Shown here piece by piece: positions 44,432 to 52,586 of a stretch of 64,000 nt of DNA. Both the position numbers and the translations under genes were made by a program. Position 1 is the first letter of the stretch. Each line of letters starts with the position of its first letter. The notes beneath the pieces are model-generated. The model saw only the letters and a program-made list of their open reading frames with translations. It did not search any database and was not told the DNA's origin. This DNA comes from Xylanibacter rarus (GTDB taxonomy: Bacteria; Bacteroidota; Bacteroidia; Bacteroidales; Bacteroidaceae): contig NZ_LFQU01000002.1 of the NCBI RefSeq assembly GCF_001275135.1, positions 1-64,000 of the forward strand, written 5' to 3'.

Positions 44432-44562
44432 TTAAGAATGCGACTAATGGGAAAAATGAGACTTATAAAATTAATTGGAATAACGGGAGCTATGGGACTT
44501 ATGAGATTAATATGACTCATGGCTCTTATAAGTCCCATCTCTCCCATTATCCTCATCCCCAC
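44432..44562. repeat. Degenerate ATGAGACT-type repeat, copy 3
   Basis: ATGGGACTTAT (44492-44502) pairs perfectly with ATAAGTCCCAT (44528-44538) inside a longer degenerate series of ATGAGACT-like units, followed by a C/T-rich tract. Confidence 0.5.
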
Positions 44563-44602
44563 AATAAAATAGGCACAGCCGCATGGCCGTGCCTATTTTA
44601 TT
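44563..44602. terminator. Bidirectional terminator
   Basis: Perfect 14-base arms (44563-44576 and 44589-44602) with A/T-rich outer ends lie between the convergent DUF4294 and glutaminyl cyclase genes; it serves both strands. Confidence 0.8.
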
Positions 44603-44616
44603 ATTATATTACTGTC

Positions 44617-45624
44617 TTATGGTTTCTCTGAATAAAGCACCTGAATAACCGTCTGGCCTACGGCCTGAAGAGTGTTCTTGTCGATATATTCCATCGTGTC
44701 GTTGATTGTGTGCCATGTAGGACCGAAGCTGCTCTGCTGGCAGTCGGGATAATATGGAACGATGTCTATCGTAGGAATCTTTGCCACATCATTCACAGGC
44801 ACATGGTCGTCGGTAACCATCACGCCGTCTGTCGACGGGAAATAGCTGCCAAAGCCCACTGCCTCTGCCGCAGCCCAAACCTTGTCGACAATGCCCTGGG
44901 CATACTGCTTTGACAATCCTTCCTGAGAGAACTTCGAGCCTTGGCCTCCTACCATGTCGAGCAGGATGCCGAAACGTGCCTCATATCCCGGCTTATGCGG
45001 ATTGGCAGCCCAATGCTGTGCACCCAAAGCCCACGAGTCGCCATTGTCGGGAACTGTGCTCCAGCGCGGCACGCCGCGGTCTTCAGCGTCAAAGCACACA
45101 AAGTCGATGCCAAGATTAAGCTTCGTAGTGTCGCTTGCCAGCAGACGTGCAATCTCGAGCATCACAGCAACACCGCTGGCACCGTCGTTGGCACCCATCA
45201 CAGGCTTGCGCCAGTTGGCCGAGTCAGGGTCGTTGTCGGCCCACGGACGGCTGTCCCAGTGGGCACATAACAGGATGCGGGTGGTAAGCTCCGGACGGTA
45301 GCTCGCCACGATGTTGGTACATTTGAGCGGAGTGCCGTCGAAACCGGTGAGCGTAACGTTCTGTGGTATCACCGTAAGGCCATACTGACGGAACTTGCCC
45401 ATAATCCACTCGCCGCACTTGTCGTGCGCCTCGCTGTTCATCGTGCGCGGTCCGAAATCACACTGAGCCTTGCAGTAAGCATAGGCCGAATCGGCATTAA
45501 ACGAAGGACCAACCGGCTGCTGCGCAGCCATATCGGCATCAGAAGCCGCCTTCTTGTTGCCTCCGCAAGACGCCATAAGCATAAAAGCAGATAACAATAA
45601 AGAATATTTTAAAACATTCATCAT
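44617..45624 (-). CDS. Glutaminyl-peptide cyclotransferase, M28-type lipoprotein
   Basis: Converts N-terminal glutamine of exported proteins to pyroglutamate. The lipoprotein signal ends MASC (Cys20). The M28 fold metal ligands are visible: AHWDSRP (His), GANDGASG (Asp), DAEDRG (Glu) and TWHTINDTME (His), with LLDMVGG in between. The insertion around PDSANWRKPVMG is typical of Bacteroidetes glutaminyl cyclases, such as the enzyme of Porphyromonas gingivalis. Many signal peptides in this window end A-x-A before Gln (SusC, GH32, the DUF3868 protein, DUF4294), which are expected substrates. It follows a MORN protein gene by 12 bases. A plain aminopeptidase is the alternative. Confidence 0.85.
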   Translation of the reverse strand: MMNVLKYSLLLSAFMLMASCGGNKKAASDADMAAQQPVGPSFNADSAYAYCKAQCDFGPRTMNSEAHDKCGEWIMGKFRQYGLTVIPQNVTLTGFDGTPLKCTNIVASYRPELTTRILLCAHWDSRPWADNDPDSANWRKPVMGANDGASGVAVMLEIARLLASDTTKLNLGIDFVCFDAEDRGVPRWSTVPDNGDSWALGAQHWAANPHKPGYEARFGILLDMVGGQGSKFSQEGLSKQYAQGIVDKVWAAAEAVGFGSYFPSTDGVMVTDDHVPVNDVAKIPTIDIVPYYPDCQQSSFGPTWHTINDTMEYIDKNTLQAVGQTVIQVLYSEKP

Positions 45625-45636
45625 ATATATTTTTAA

Positions 45637-46707
45637 TTAAAAAGAGACAGTTTCATATTTAGAAACCTTAAGGTTAAAACCTTCCTTCTTCGCCATACGT
45701 CTAACTTGCTCCATTGACCTCTGATAAGTTCTCAGCAGCTTGCCTTCTGATGTCACTACCCTAAAATCACCGGGTGTTTCAGCACTTGCTTTATGGCGCA
45801 CACCATCCTTATAAGTTTCTTTTGCCTTCGACTCCCATTTGTCATACATTGTCTGATAATAGCTTCTGCTCTTTCCTGAAGGAACGTTGCCGTCTACAGC
45901 CTCATCGCCACCGGCAGCAGAAGAAGCACCTCCACCCTTGATATCGTTGACCATAGTGGCAACGGTGAGGCCAGCCTGCGCAAAATTCTCTGCAGCAGCA
46001 AACAACTGTTCACGCATTATTCTGTTCTGTTCCTTGTTTGAAGCACGAAACGAAGCTATATCGGCATTTGCTGTCTGTGAATTCTTAAAGGCAGAAAACT
46101 TTCCTTCGCTCCAGCGTCCTACCTCCCATACATCAGGTGCATAGAAAATCATGCCTATACCCTGGCGCACACCGTCCTTCATAGAGCCATAAACAATCTC
46201 GCCGCTCTCGCTTAATGTAAGTCCGAAGCCGTCTTGGCTGTCGCCCGACATCTCTCCGAGATAAAGGTTATTGTCTATATCCTTAATAACAAACGAACGG
46301 TTTTTACTGTCGGCAGAAGACTTTTCAGAAGGCTTATCATTCACAAACTTACCGTTATAAACCACTTTTCCGGATGCATCATAACAAACTCCGCGGCCGC
46401 TTTTCTTTCCTTCGCGCCAGTTGCCCACATAGACATAAGCACCATCAACATTAGATATCTCCTTTTTCAGTGAGATAAGCATGCCACGACCGGAAATCTC
46501 ATTCTCGACAAAATCGCCTACATAGACGGCTCCATTTTTATAACGTTCAATGCCAAAGCCGTTTTTACGCTTGCCATTGTAGTTATACTGGCCCATATAA
46601 TCTTCTTTGTTATTTTGGCCAAAGAGGATGTCTGAAATTTCCTGAGCATTGGCCGCAGCACACATACTAAACAGCAGGGCTGCAATAACAAATAATCTAC
46701 TTGCCAT
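45637..46707 (-). CDS. Secreted MORN-repeat protein
   Basis: A protein of about 356 residues with signal peptide ending ...AANAQ. Residues about 35-215 carry several MORN-type repeats, each a beta hairpin with the pattern GxxxNGxxxGxGxxxYxNGxxYxGxF (for example YNGKRKNGFGIERYKNGAVYVG and WREGKKSGRGVCYDASG). A Ser/Ala/Gly-rich linker and a helical C-terminal part follow. The ATG at 46707 begins the signal peptide, overlapping the upstream gene by 11 bases. MORN repeats usually bind membranes or proteins; the role here is unknown. It is likely in one transcript with the small exported protein upstream and the glutaminyl cyclase downstream. Confidence 0.82.
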   Translation of the reverse strand: MASRLFVIAALLFSMCAAANAQEISDILFGQNNKEDYMGQYNYNGKRKNGFGIERYKNGAVYVGDFVENEISGRGMLISLKKEISNVDGAYVYVGNWREGKKSGRGVCYDASGKVVYNGKFVNDKPSEKSSADSKNRSFVIKDIDNNLYLGEMSGDSQDGFGLTLSESGEIVYGSMKDGVRQGIGMIFYAPDVWEVGRWSEGKFSAFKNSQTANADIASFRASNKEQNRIMREQLFAAAENFAQAGLTVATMVNDIKGGGASSAAGGDEAVDGNVPSGKSRSYYQTMYDKWESKAKETYKDGVRHKASAETPGDFRVVTSEGKLLRTYQRSMEQVRRMAKKEGFNLKVSKYETVSF

Positions 46708-47170
46708 TATAGACAAAGTCTTCGTTCTTTGTATACTTATCATCCTTCAGCGCCTTTTTAAGAAGTTTAGCACCATCCTTCTCGTCAAGATTTTCAATAT
46801 AGAAATTACGCTTTAATGAAGCGTTTACAATCACATAATATGTCTCGCCGTCCTCTAGATTCAGATTCATTTCCGCATGATAAGTTCCGCGGGCAGAAGG
46901 ACAGTCAACGGCTACTACATAACTGTCGGGATTATTGAAGACAACCTTACGCATAACCTTGTTATACATCGTAGCCCCGCCCATGCCACTTACGGCTTTT
47001 CCTTCGGGAATCAGAGAGAAGGCTTCCTTTCCGTTAAGAGTGAACTTATATTCGCTGTTCCAGAACTTGAAGTCAATAAAGAAATAGACCGTACTTTCAG
47101 CCTTAACGTTTTGCACAGCAGCAAGAATCAATACAAATATCAATGCTGCTTTTTTAATAAATGTCTTCAT
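46697..47170 (-). CDS. Exported protein of unknown function
   Basis: A 157-residue protein with signal peptide ending ...NVKAES. The mature part is mostly beta-strands (TVYFFIDFKFWNSEYKF, VVAVDCPSARGTYHAEMNLNL, YYVIVNAS) and a charged helix at the C terminus. This pattern is similar to DUF2846-type envelope proteins that read as a carbohydrate- or protein-binding fold; I am not certain of the family. It overlaps the MORN gene by 11 bases, so the two are co-translated. Confidence 0.6.
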   Translation of the reverse strand: MKTFIKKAALIFVLILAAVQNVKAESTVYFFIDFKFWNSEYKFTLNGKEAFSLIPEGKAVSGMGGATMYNKVMRKVVFNNPDSYVVAVDCPSARGTYHAEMNLNLEDGETYYVIVNASLKRNFYIENLDEKDGAKLLKKALKDDKYTKNEDFVYNGK

Positions 47171-47224
47171 AGCCTTTTGATATTTTGTGGTCTCCAGTCC
47201 CTAAAGACCGTTTAATATAAATGG

Positions 47225-47295
47225 AAGAAGTGTGGCACTGATATGCGAACCCCAAGCTGCCGCCATGCGGCTGTTGGTTCGGCATAACACTTCTT
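47225..47295. repeat. Nested hairpin between two minus-strand genes
   Basis: AAGAAGTGT (47225-47233) pairs with ACACTTCTT (47287-47295), CGAACC (47246-47251) pairs with GGTTCG (47276-47281), and a GCCGC/GCGGC core sits inside. It lies after the fusion peptidase gene and may end its transcript, although the T-run is on the other strand. Confidence 0.5.
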
Positions 47296-47311
47296 TTTTA
47301 TAAACACTCTC

Positions 47312-49111
47312 TTATTTGCTCTGCACCTGAGCCATGACCCTGAGCCAGTTGCCGCCCCAGATGCGGGCGATGTCGCGCTCGCTGTACCTGCGACGCAGAA
47401 GATGCAGGGTGAAGTTGATAAGCTCTGACGAGTCTGCCAGGCCTCTTATGCCTCCGTCGCCGTCGAAGTCGGTGCCAAGTCCTACGTGCTCTATGCCCAT
47501 AATGCTGATGGCATGCTCAAGATGAGCTATGGCATCCATGACCGTAGCCTCCTGGCTGTCGTTGCGCAGAAAGCCGTGATAGAGCGTGATGTGGGCCACT
47601 CCGCCATGCTTGGCAAGAGCCCTGAGCTGGTCGTCGGTAAGGTTGCGCGGCACGTCGCACAACGCCTTGCAGTTGCTGTGGCTGCACACGATGGGCTTAC
47701 TGCTTATGCTAAGCGCGTCGTAGAAACTCTTTTCGCCGGCATGACTGAGGTCTACCATTATGCCGCAGCGGTTCATCTCCTTAATGACCTGCTCGCCAAA
47801 GCGGCTCACTCCGCCATGAGTGTTGCAGCCGCGGGCACTGTCGCAGATGTCGTTGTCACCGTTGTGACAGAGCGTGATGTAGACAACGCCGCGCCTTGCG
47901 AAATATCTTACGTTGGATATGTCGTGGTTAAGCGCCAGTCCGTTCTCTATGCCGAGCATTATGGAGCGGCGCCCCTTGCGCTTGTCTTCATACAGGTCGG
48001 AAGGCGTGCGCGCTATGCTCAGGTAGCGGTTGTTGGCGTTTACTATCTCCTCTATCTTGTCGAAGATAAGGTCGGCATACTGAAGCGGCCCGTCAACCTT
48101 AAATGCCACCTTCGACGAGAAGGTCTCGCCGAGCTTGGGCTGTGGCAGATATGCCGCCATGATGACAGCGTCCTGATGTCCTTCGGCCATCTTGTGCATG
48201 TCGACGAGAATGCGCGGGTCGCGCTGGTCGAAGTGTATGCCCTGCGGAAAGAACATCGGCGTGTCGCAATGGGTGTCGAGCGTAAGCATACGGCGGTGAA
48301 GGTCTTTGGCCGTATAGAAGTCGCGTGCGCGGTCTACAATCCATCTGAACAGCACCTGTCCGCTCTCGCCGAGCCACTCGGGATGCCACTGCACGCCGAT
48401 AAACGGCTTGAACTCGCTGCTCTCTATGGCCTCGATCACGCCGTCGGGTGCCTTTGCGCTGACGCTGAAGCGCCTGCCTGAAGCCCTTACGGCCTGATGG
48501 TGTATGGAGTTGACGGCAAGCGTCTCCGTCTTATACAACGAATAGAGCACCGACTCGCGGCTTATCCTCACCGTATGGGTGGGCTCGCTCCGGTCGGCGT
48601 CCTGGCTGTGCTTTATCAGGCTGTGGCCTGCTGCCGCGGCTGCGCGGCCTGCCCCGTGTGCGGCGGCAAAGCTCTCGGCTATGTCCTGGTCAACCTCGCC
48701 GTCGAGGGCCGTAACAAGCGTCTGTATGCCACGGCATATTCCGAGCATAGGTATCTGGCGGTTGTATGCCAGCCTTACGGTCAGCAGCTCGGCCTTGTCG
48801 CGCATGTGGTTGATGCCGTGCAGGCGCGGCGAAGGCTCCTCGCCGGCCCACAGCGGATTGATGTCGCCGCCTCCGGTGAGCACCAGTCCGTCTATCTTGT
48901 CGAGCGTGTTGATTATCACGTCCTTGTCGGCAACGGGCGGAATTATCACCGGTGTGCCTCCGGCTCTCACCACGGACATGTAATACTGCTCGCACAGACG
49001 CGCGTCGCCGTCGGCAAAATTGCCTGTGAGGCCAATCACCGGCTGGCGAGTGGCCTCAGGATAACGGGCGTATATGTCGTCGAGACTGCTCTGAATATCA
49101 AACGATTTCAT
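47312..49111 (-). CDS. Fusion of class I glutamine amidotransferase-like C26 peptidase and M19 dipeptidase
   Basis: A 599-residue two-domain enzyme. The N-terminal half (about 20-260) is a peptidase C26 (gamma-glutamyl hydrolase) fold, with the nucleophile in LGICRGIQ, the LVLTGGGDINP strand and the His in GVQWHPEW. The C-terminal half (about 275-595) is an M19 renal-dipeptidase-type zinc peptidase, with DTHCDTP, MLGIENG, a SHAG metal ligand, CSHSNCKALCDVPRNLTDDQL and GLGTDFDG. No signal peptide is seen, so it acts in the cytoplasm. Together the two activities could split gamma-glutamyl peptides and then the resulting dipeptides; this is inference. It lies 15 bases after an Lrp-type regulator gene. 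Confidence 0.9.
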   Translation of the reverse strand: MKSFDIQSSLDDIYARYPEATRQPVIGLTGNFADGDARLCEQYYMSVVRAGGTPVIIPPVADKDVIINTLDKIDGLVLTGGGDINPLWAGEEPSPRLHGINHMRDKAELLTVRLAYNRQIPMLGICRGIQTLVTALDGEVDQDIAESFAAAHGAGRAAAAAGHSLIKHSQDADRSEPTHTVRISRESVLYSLYKTETLAVNSIHHQAVRASGRRFSVSAKAPDGVIEAIESSEFKPFIGVQWHPEWLGESGQVLFRWIVDRARDFYTAKDLHRRMLTLDTHCDTPMFFPQGIHFDQRDPRILVDMHKMAEGHQDAVIMAAYLPQPKLGETFSSKVAFKVDGPLQYADLIFDKIEEIVNANNRYLSIARTPSDLYEDKRKGRRSIMLGIENGLALNHDISNVRYFARRGVVYITLCHNGDNDICDSARGCNTHGGVSRFGEQVIKEMNRCGIMVDLSHAGEKSFYDALSISSKPIVCSHSNCKALCDVPRNLTDDQLRALAKHGGVAHITLYHGFLRNDSQEATVMDAIAHLEHAISIMGIEHVGLGTDFDGDGGIRGLADSSELINFTLHLLRRRYSERDIARIWGGNWLRVMAQVQSK

Positions 49112-49126
49112 TGCTCCAGCCTCACA

Positions 49127-49597
49127 CTATCTGCTTTCTCCCTGCGGAACGGGCACTTCTCTCTTGATGCTCTGCTCTAAAGAAATAAGGGTTTCGGTTG
49201 CAACTACGCCGGGGATGCCCTGCATCTGGTTGTTAAGCAGGTCCATGAGCTGTTCGTTGTCGCGTGCGTAGAGCTTTACGAGCATGGTGTAAGGACCAGT
49301 GGTGAAGTGGCACTCAACGATTTCGGGTATGTGGTCAAGGCGCTCAACTACCGACTTATACATGTTTCCGCGCTCAAGCGTTATGCCCACGTATGTGCAT
49401 GTTGTGTAGCCAAGACTTTTGGGATTTACGTCGAATCCGCTGCCTGTGATGACGCCACCCTCGATAAGATGCTGTACACGCTGATGTATGGCTGCGCGCG
49501 ATACGCCGCACTCTGCTGCTACATCCTTAAACGGAATTCTGGCATTCTTTGACAGAATGCTCAAAATCTTTTTATCAAGACTATCAATCTTTTCCAT
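49127..49597 (-). CDS. Lrp/AsnC-family transcriptional regulator
   Basis: A 156-residue leucine-responsive-type regulator. The N-terminal winged helix-turn-helix spans about residues 1-60 (LDKKILSILSKNARIPFKDVAAECGVSRAAIHQRVQHL). A linker and the ligand-binding RAM domain follow (about 68-145: CTYVGITLERG, VECHFTTGPYTMLVKLYARD). It is immediately followed, after 15 bases, by the C26-M19 peptidase gene, which it probably controls in response to an amino acid. Confidence 0.93.
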   Translation of the reverse strand: MEKIDSLDKKILSILSKNARIPFKDVAAECGVSRAAIHQRVQHLIEGGVITGSGFDVNPKSLGYTTCTYVGITLERGNMYKSVVERLDHIPEIVECHFTTGPYTMLVKLYARDNEQLMDLLNNQMQGIPGVVATETLISLEQSIKREVPVPQGESR

Positions 49598-49745
49598 TTT
49601 ATAATGTTATTAGTTTTATTTTTTAAGTTATATTCTCTTTTGGTTTCCAGTATGTTTGATGCGAGCAAATTTACATATTAAAAATGAGTTATACAACATT
49701 TTGACATAAAAAATAGCGCATTTTATGCAGAATGAAATAAAAAAA

Positions 49746-49767
49746 GGGAGACCTTGGCTGGTCTCCC
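49746..49767 (-). terminator. Terminator of the FKBP operon
   Basis: GGGAGACC (49746-49753) pairs with GGTCTCCC (49760-49767) around a 6-base loop; the minus-strand transcript continues into a T-run (CCCTTTTTTT). Confidence 0.75.
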
Positions 49768-49791
49768 ATGCTTTTTTATGACAAATGAACA

Positions 49792-50781
49792 CTATTTCTT
49801 TGTCTTGGCTGTTTTCTTTGCGGCAGTCTTCGCTGCTGTCTTCTTGCTGTCAGCACCCTTTGCGGCAGCCTCGGCCTCGGGCTTCTTAGCCTTCTCTACC
49901 GAAACCATCTCGACGGTGAATATCAGCGTGCTGTAAGGATTGATGGCTCCTGCCTTGCGGTCGCCGTAGGCCAGATTCTGCGGTATGTACAGTTCCCACT
50001 TGCTGCCAACGGGCATCATTGTGAGGGCCTCTGTCCATCCCTTGATAACCTGGTTGGGGCGGAACTTGGCTGTTTCGCCGGGACGCTTGTAGCTGCTGTC
50101 GAACACAGTGCCGTCTATCAGTCGTCCTTCATACTTCACGGTTACTTCGTCGTCAACTGAAGGAATCTCTCCGTTGCCCTTTACGAGCACCTTATACTGA
50201 AGTCCGCTGGGAAGCGTAACCACGCCTTCCTTGGTCTTGTTGGCAGCCAGGAAGTCTTCGCCGGCCTTGCGTGTTGCCTCGTTGCGCGCGTCGACAGCCT
50301 GCTTGAAGGCCTTGTCGAAATAGTCTTTTGCAGCAGAGTCTGTCATCAGCGTGTAGTCTTTCTTCAGCGCGCTGACAAATCCCTTGTTGAAGAGTGCCTC
50401 GCTGATAGAGTCGCTCTGGCCCTTGAACTCGTCCTTCAGGAAGGGCAGCATGCGCTGGCTTACCATCAGGGCTATCTGCTCTCCGGCGAAGTATGCCTTT
50501 GTCTTTTCGTCGATGCCCCTTGCCACGGCGTCTTCATATCCCTTGATGAAGTCGGCCATGTAGGCTGTGTCAACGCCGAAGCCCTGCTTAAGGTAGGGCA
50601 CAAGGCCGTCGGTGCGCACCATGCCGGCTGAATAGCTGAGCGAGTCAGACTTGGTTATCAGACTAATCTTTGCAGGCTCCTCTACGGCCTTCTTGTCTTT
50701 CTTCTTCTTTGCGGCAGCGTCTGCCGTATTGAAAGAAGCACTCACCAGAATGGCGAGTGCTGCTAAAATTATTTTCTTCAT
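49792..50781 (-). CDS. FKBP-type peptidyl-prolyl isomerase, exported, Lys/Ala-rich tail
   Basis: A 329-residue periplasmic isomerase and chaperone. The signal peptide ends ...TADAAA, followed by a Lys-rich stretch. An N-terminal FkpA-like helical dimerisation domain (about 40-190: SLSYSAGMVRTDGLVPYLKQGFG) precedes the FKBP domain (about 195-295: VTLPSGLQYKVLVKGNG, VKYEGRLIDGTVFDSSYKR, VIKGWTEALTMMPVGSKWELYIPQNLAYG). The last 30 residues are almost only Lys, Ala and Thr. The gene is the last of three FKBP genes in a row; only 4 bases separate it from the middle one. Confidence 0.92.
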   Translation of the reverse strand: MKKIILAALAILVSASFNTADAAAKKKKDKKAVEEPAKISLITKSDSLSYSAGMVRTDGLVPYLKQGFGVDTAYMADFIKGYEDAVARGIDEKTKAYFAGEQIALMVSQRMLPFLKDEFKGQSDSISEALFNKGFVSALKKDYTLMTDSAAKDYFDKAFKQAVDARNEATRKAGEDFLAANKTKEGVVTLPSGLQYKVLVKGNGEIPSVDDEVTVKYEGRLIDGTVFDSSYKRPGETAKFRPNQVIKGWTEALTMMPVGSKWELYIPQNLAYGDRKAGAINPYSTLIFTVEMVSVEKAKKPEAEAAAKGADSKKTAAKTAAKKTAKTKK

Positions 50782-50785
50782 TTAA

Positions 50786-51661
50786 TTATTTGTTACCTAA
50801 ACTGATAAGTTCTATTTTGAAGATAAGCACAGAGAAAGGCTTGATGTCTTTCTGCTCACGGTCGCCATAAGCGAGGTTCTGAGGTATTACAACCTCCCAA
50901 ACGCTTCCGGCAGGCATGTGTGTCAGGGCTGTGGTCCATCCCGGGATTACCTGGTTGGCGCGCAGCGTTACAGGCTCCTTACGCTCGTAAGAGCTGTCGA
51001 ACACCTTGCCGTCGATTGTCTTTCCTTCGTAGTGAACTTTTACGGTAGATGTATCTGTAGGCATCTCGCCCTTGCCTTCCTTGATAACTCTGTAGAGCAC
51101 GCCGCCCTCGAGCTTCTTCACTCCGGCCTTCTTGGCATAGTCAGCAAGATATTTCTCGCCAGCCTTCTTGTTGGCGCCATACTGCTCCTCGATGGCCTTG
51201 CTTCTGATGGCCTGCATCTTGAGCTGAGCCACGCGCTGAGCCTGCTCAACGGTCATGAGTCCGTTCTTGCCGGTTGTACCGCTGATGAAGCCTGCCATGA
51301 AGTTCTTCAGAGATATAGTCTTTGTTGAGTCGCTGCCGAAGAGTTCGTGGTTGATGCCCTTAACCATCTGGTTAGATATCTGCTGGCCGATCTGTATACC
51401 TGCGTAGTAAGCGGCCTTCTTCTTGTCGTCGCCTGCGTTGGCTCCTTCGTTAAGTCCCTTGAAGAACTCGTCCATGTATGCTGTGTCTACTCCGAGTCCT
51501 CTTACCAGATAGTCCTTCAGACCCTGTGTCTGTGCCATACCTATGGCATAGCTCACTGTGTCGACATCGTTTTTCAGGTCTGCCTTAGGTGTTGAATTGC
51601 CGCAAGAAACCAATGATGCGGCTGCTACAGCCCAAACGGCTGCGAATGTAAGCTTTTTCAT
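50786..51661 (-). CDS. FKBP-type peptidyl-prolyl isomerase lipoprotein
   Basis: A 291-residue isomerase with lipoprotein signal ending LVSC (Cys20), so probably tethered to a membrane in the periplasm. The FkpA-like helical N-terminal domain (VSYAIGMAQTQGLKDYLVRGLGV) is followed by the FKBP domain (VHYEGKTIDGKVFDSSYERKEPVTL, VIPGWTTALTHMPAGSVWEVVIPQNLAYGD). It is the middle gene of three tandem paralogues and is strongly similar to its neighbours. Confidence 0.93.
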   Translation of the reverse strand: MKKLTFAAVWAVAAASLVSCGNSTPKADLKNDVDTVSYAIGMAQTQGLKDYLVRGLGVDTAYMDEFFKGLNEGANAGDDKKKAAYYAGIQIGQQISNQMVKGINHELFGSDSTKTISLKNFMAGFISGTTGKNGLMTVEQAQRVAQLKMQAIRSKAIEEQYGANKKAGEKYLADYAKKAGVKKLEGGVLYRVIKEGKGEMPTDTSTVKVHYEGKTIDGKVFDSSYERKEPVTLRANQVIPGWTTALTHMPAGSVWEVVIPQNLAYGDREQKDIKPFSVLIFKIELISLGNK

Positions 51662-51734
51662 CTTTGTTTTTATTCGTTATTGTTTTATTTATTCTTTACT
51701 TTAACGGCTCCTGCCGCCATGCCGGGCTGCCCGC

Positions 51735-52340
51735 TTAGAGCACCTCGAGCAGCTCAACGTCGAATATCAGCGCTGCGTATGGAGGTATTGAAGCTCCTGC
51801 GCCGCCCTCGCCGTAGCCGAGGATGTAGGGAATGAAGAAGCGGTACTTGGCGCCTTCCTGCATCAGCTGCAAGCCTTCTGTCCATCCTGCTATAACCTGG
51901 TTGAGGGGGAACACTGCCGGCTCGCCGCGCTGTATGCTGCTGTCGAACACTGTGCCGTCGATGAGGAATCCCTCATAGTGGCACTTCACCTGGTCGGTAG
52001 CCTTCGGCTTCTTGCCGTTGCCTTCCTTCAGCACCATATATTGCAGTCCGCTGGGAAGCGTAACCACGCCTTCTTTCTTGGCGTTCTCGGCCAGATATTT
52101 CTCGCCTTCAGCCTTGGCAACCTTTCCTTTCTCGGCGCGCTCGGCGTTGAGTTTCTCTTCCTGCTTGCGGAAGTAATCCTGTACTATTGTTTGCGCTTCA
52201 CGGTTAGATACCTTGAGCTCGTTGCCCGCGATAACGTCCTTGATCGCCGCAGCGAAATCATCAATATTCAGCTCTGACGCACCCATCTGTGCCAGCTGGC
52301 GGCCGATGCCCAATCCTAAAGCGTAACTTACTTTATCCAT
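51735..52340 (-). CDS. FKBP-type peptidyl-prolyl isomerase without signal peptide
   Basis: A 201-residue FKBP isomerase that starts directly with the FkpA-like dimerisation helices (MDKVSYALGLGIGRQLAQMG) and has no signal peptide, so it is probably cytoplasmic. The FKBP domain (about 95-201) includes VKCHYEGFLIDGTVFDSS and VIAGWTEGLQLMQEGAKYRFFIP. It is the first of three tandem FKBP genes and is transcribed away from the sirtuin gene. A -7 box (TACCTTTG on the minus strand, 52393-52386) lies 46 bases upstream of the ATG. Confidence 0.92.
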   Translation of the reverse strand: MDKVSYALGLGIGRQLAQMGASELNIDDFAAAIKDVIAGNELKVSNREAQTIVQDYFRKQEEKLNAERAEKGKVAKAEGEKYLAENAKKEGVVTLPSGLQYMVLKEGNGKKPKATDQVKCHYEGFLIDGTVFDSSIQRGEPAVFPLNQVIAGWTEGLQLMQEGAKYRFFIPYILGYGEGGAGASIPPYAALIFDVELLEVL

Positions 52341-52385
52341 TTTCTTTGTCTATTTGTTTATGATTACTACCTTAATAAAATCGTG

Positions 52386-52393
52386 CAAAGGTA
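52386..52393 (-). promoter_or_regulatory. -7 box for the FKBP operon
   Basis: TACCTTTG on the minus strand matches TAnnTTTG and sits 46 bases before the first FKBP start codon. Confidence 0.5.
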
Positions 52394-52436
52394 GCATTTT
52401 TATCTGATTACGGAATTATTATTGAAGAAAAATCAC

Positions 52437-52444
52437 TAATTTTG
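52437..52444 (+). promoter_or_regulatory. -7 box for the sirtuin gene
   Basis: TAATTTTG, a TAnnTTTG match, lies about 140 bases before the sirtuin start; no good -33 element is seen. Confidence 0.35.
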
Positions 52445-52586
52445 TGCATTGTTAATAGTCTTTTGGCCGGGCGGCGGCGCGCTGATGTGCCAACTGCAGG
52501 TGCCAGCCGCATCAAGCCGCACCAAGAACGGCGGCTAGTCGGCCCGGGAAAGGACTGCCGGATAACCTTTTAACTATAGAAAAGTG

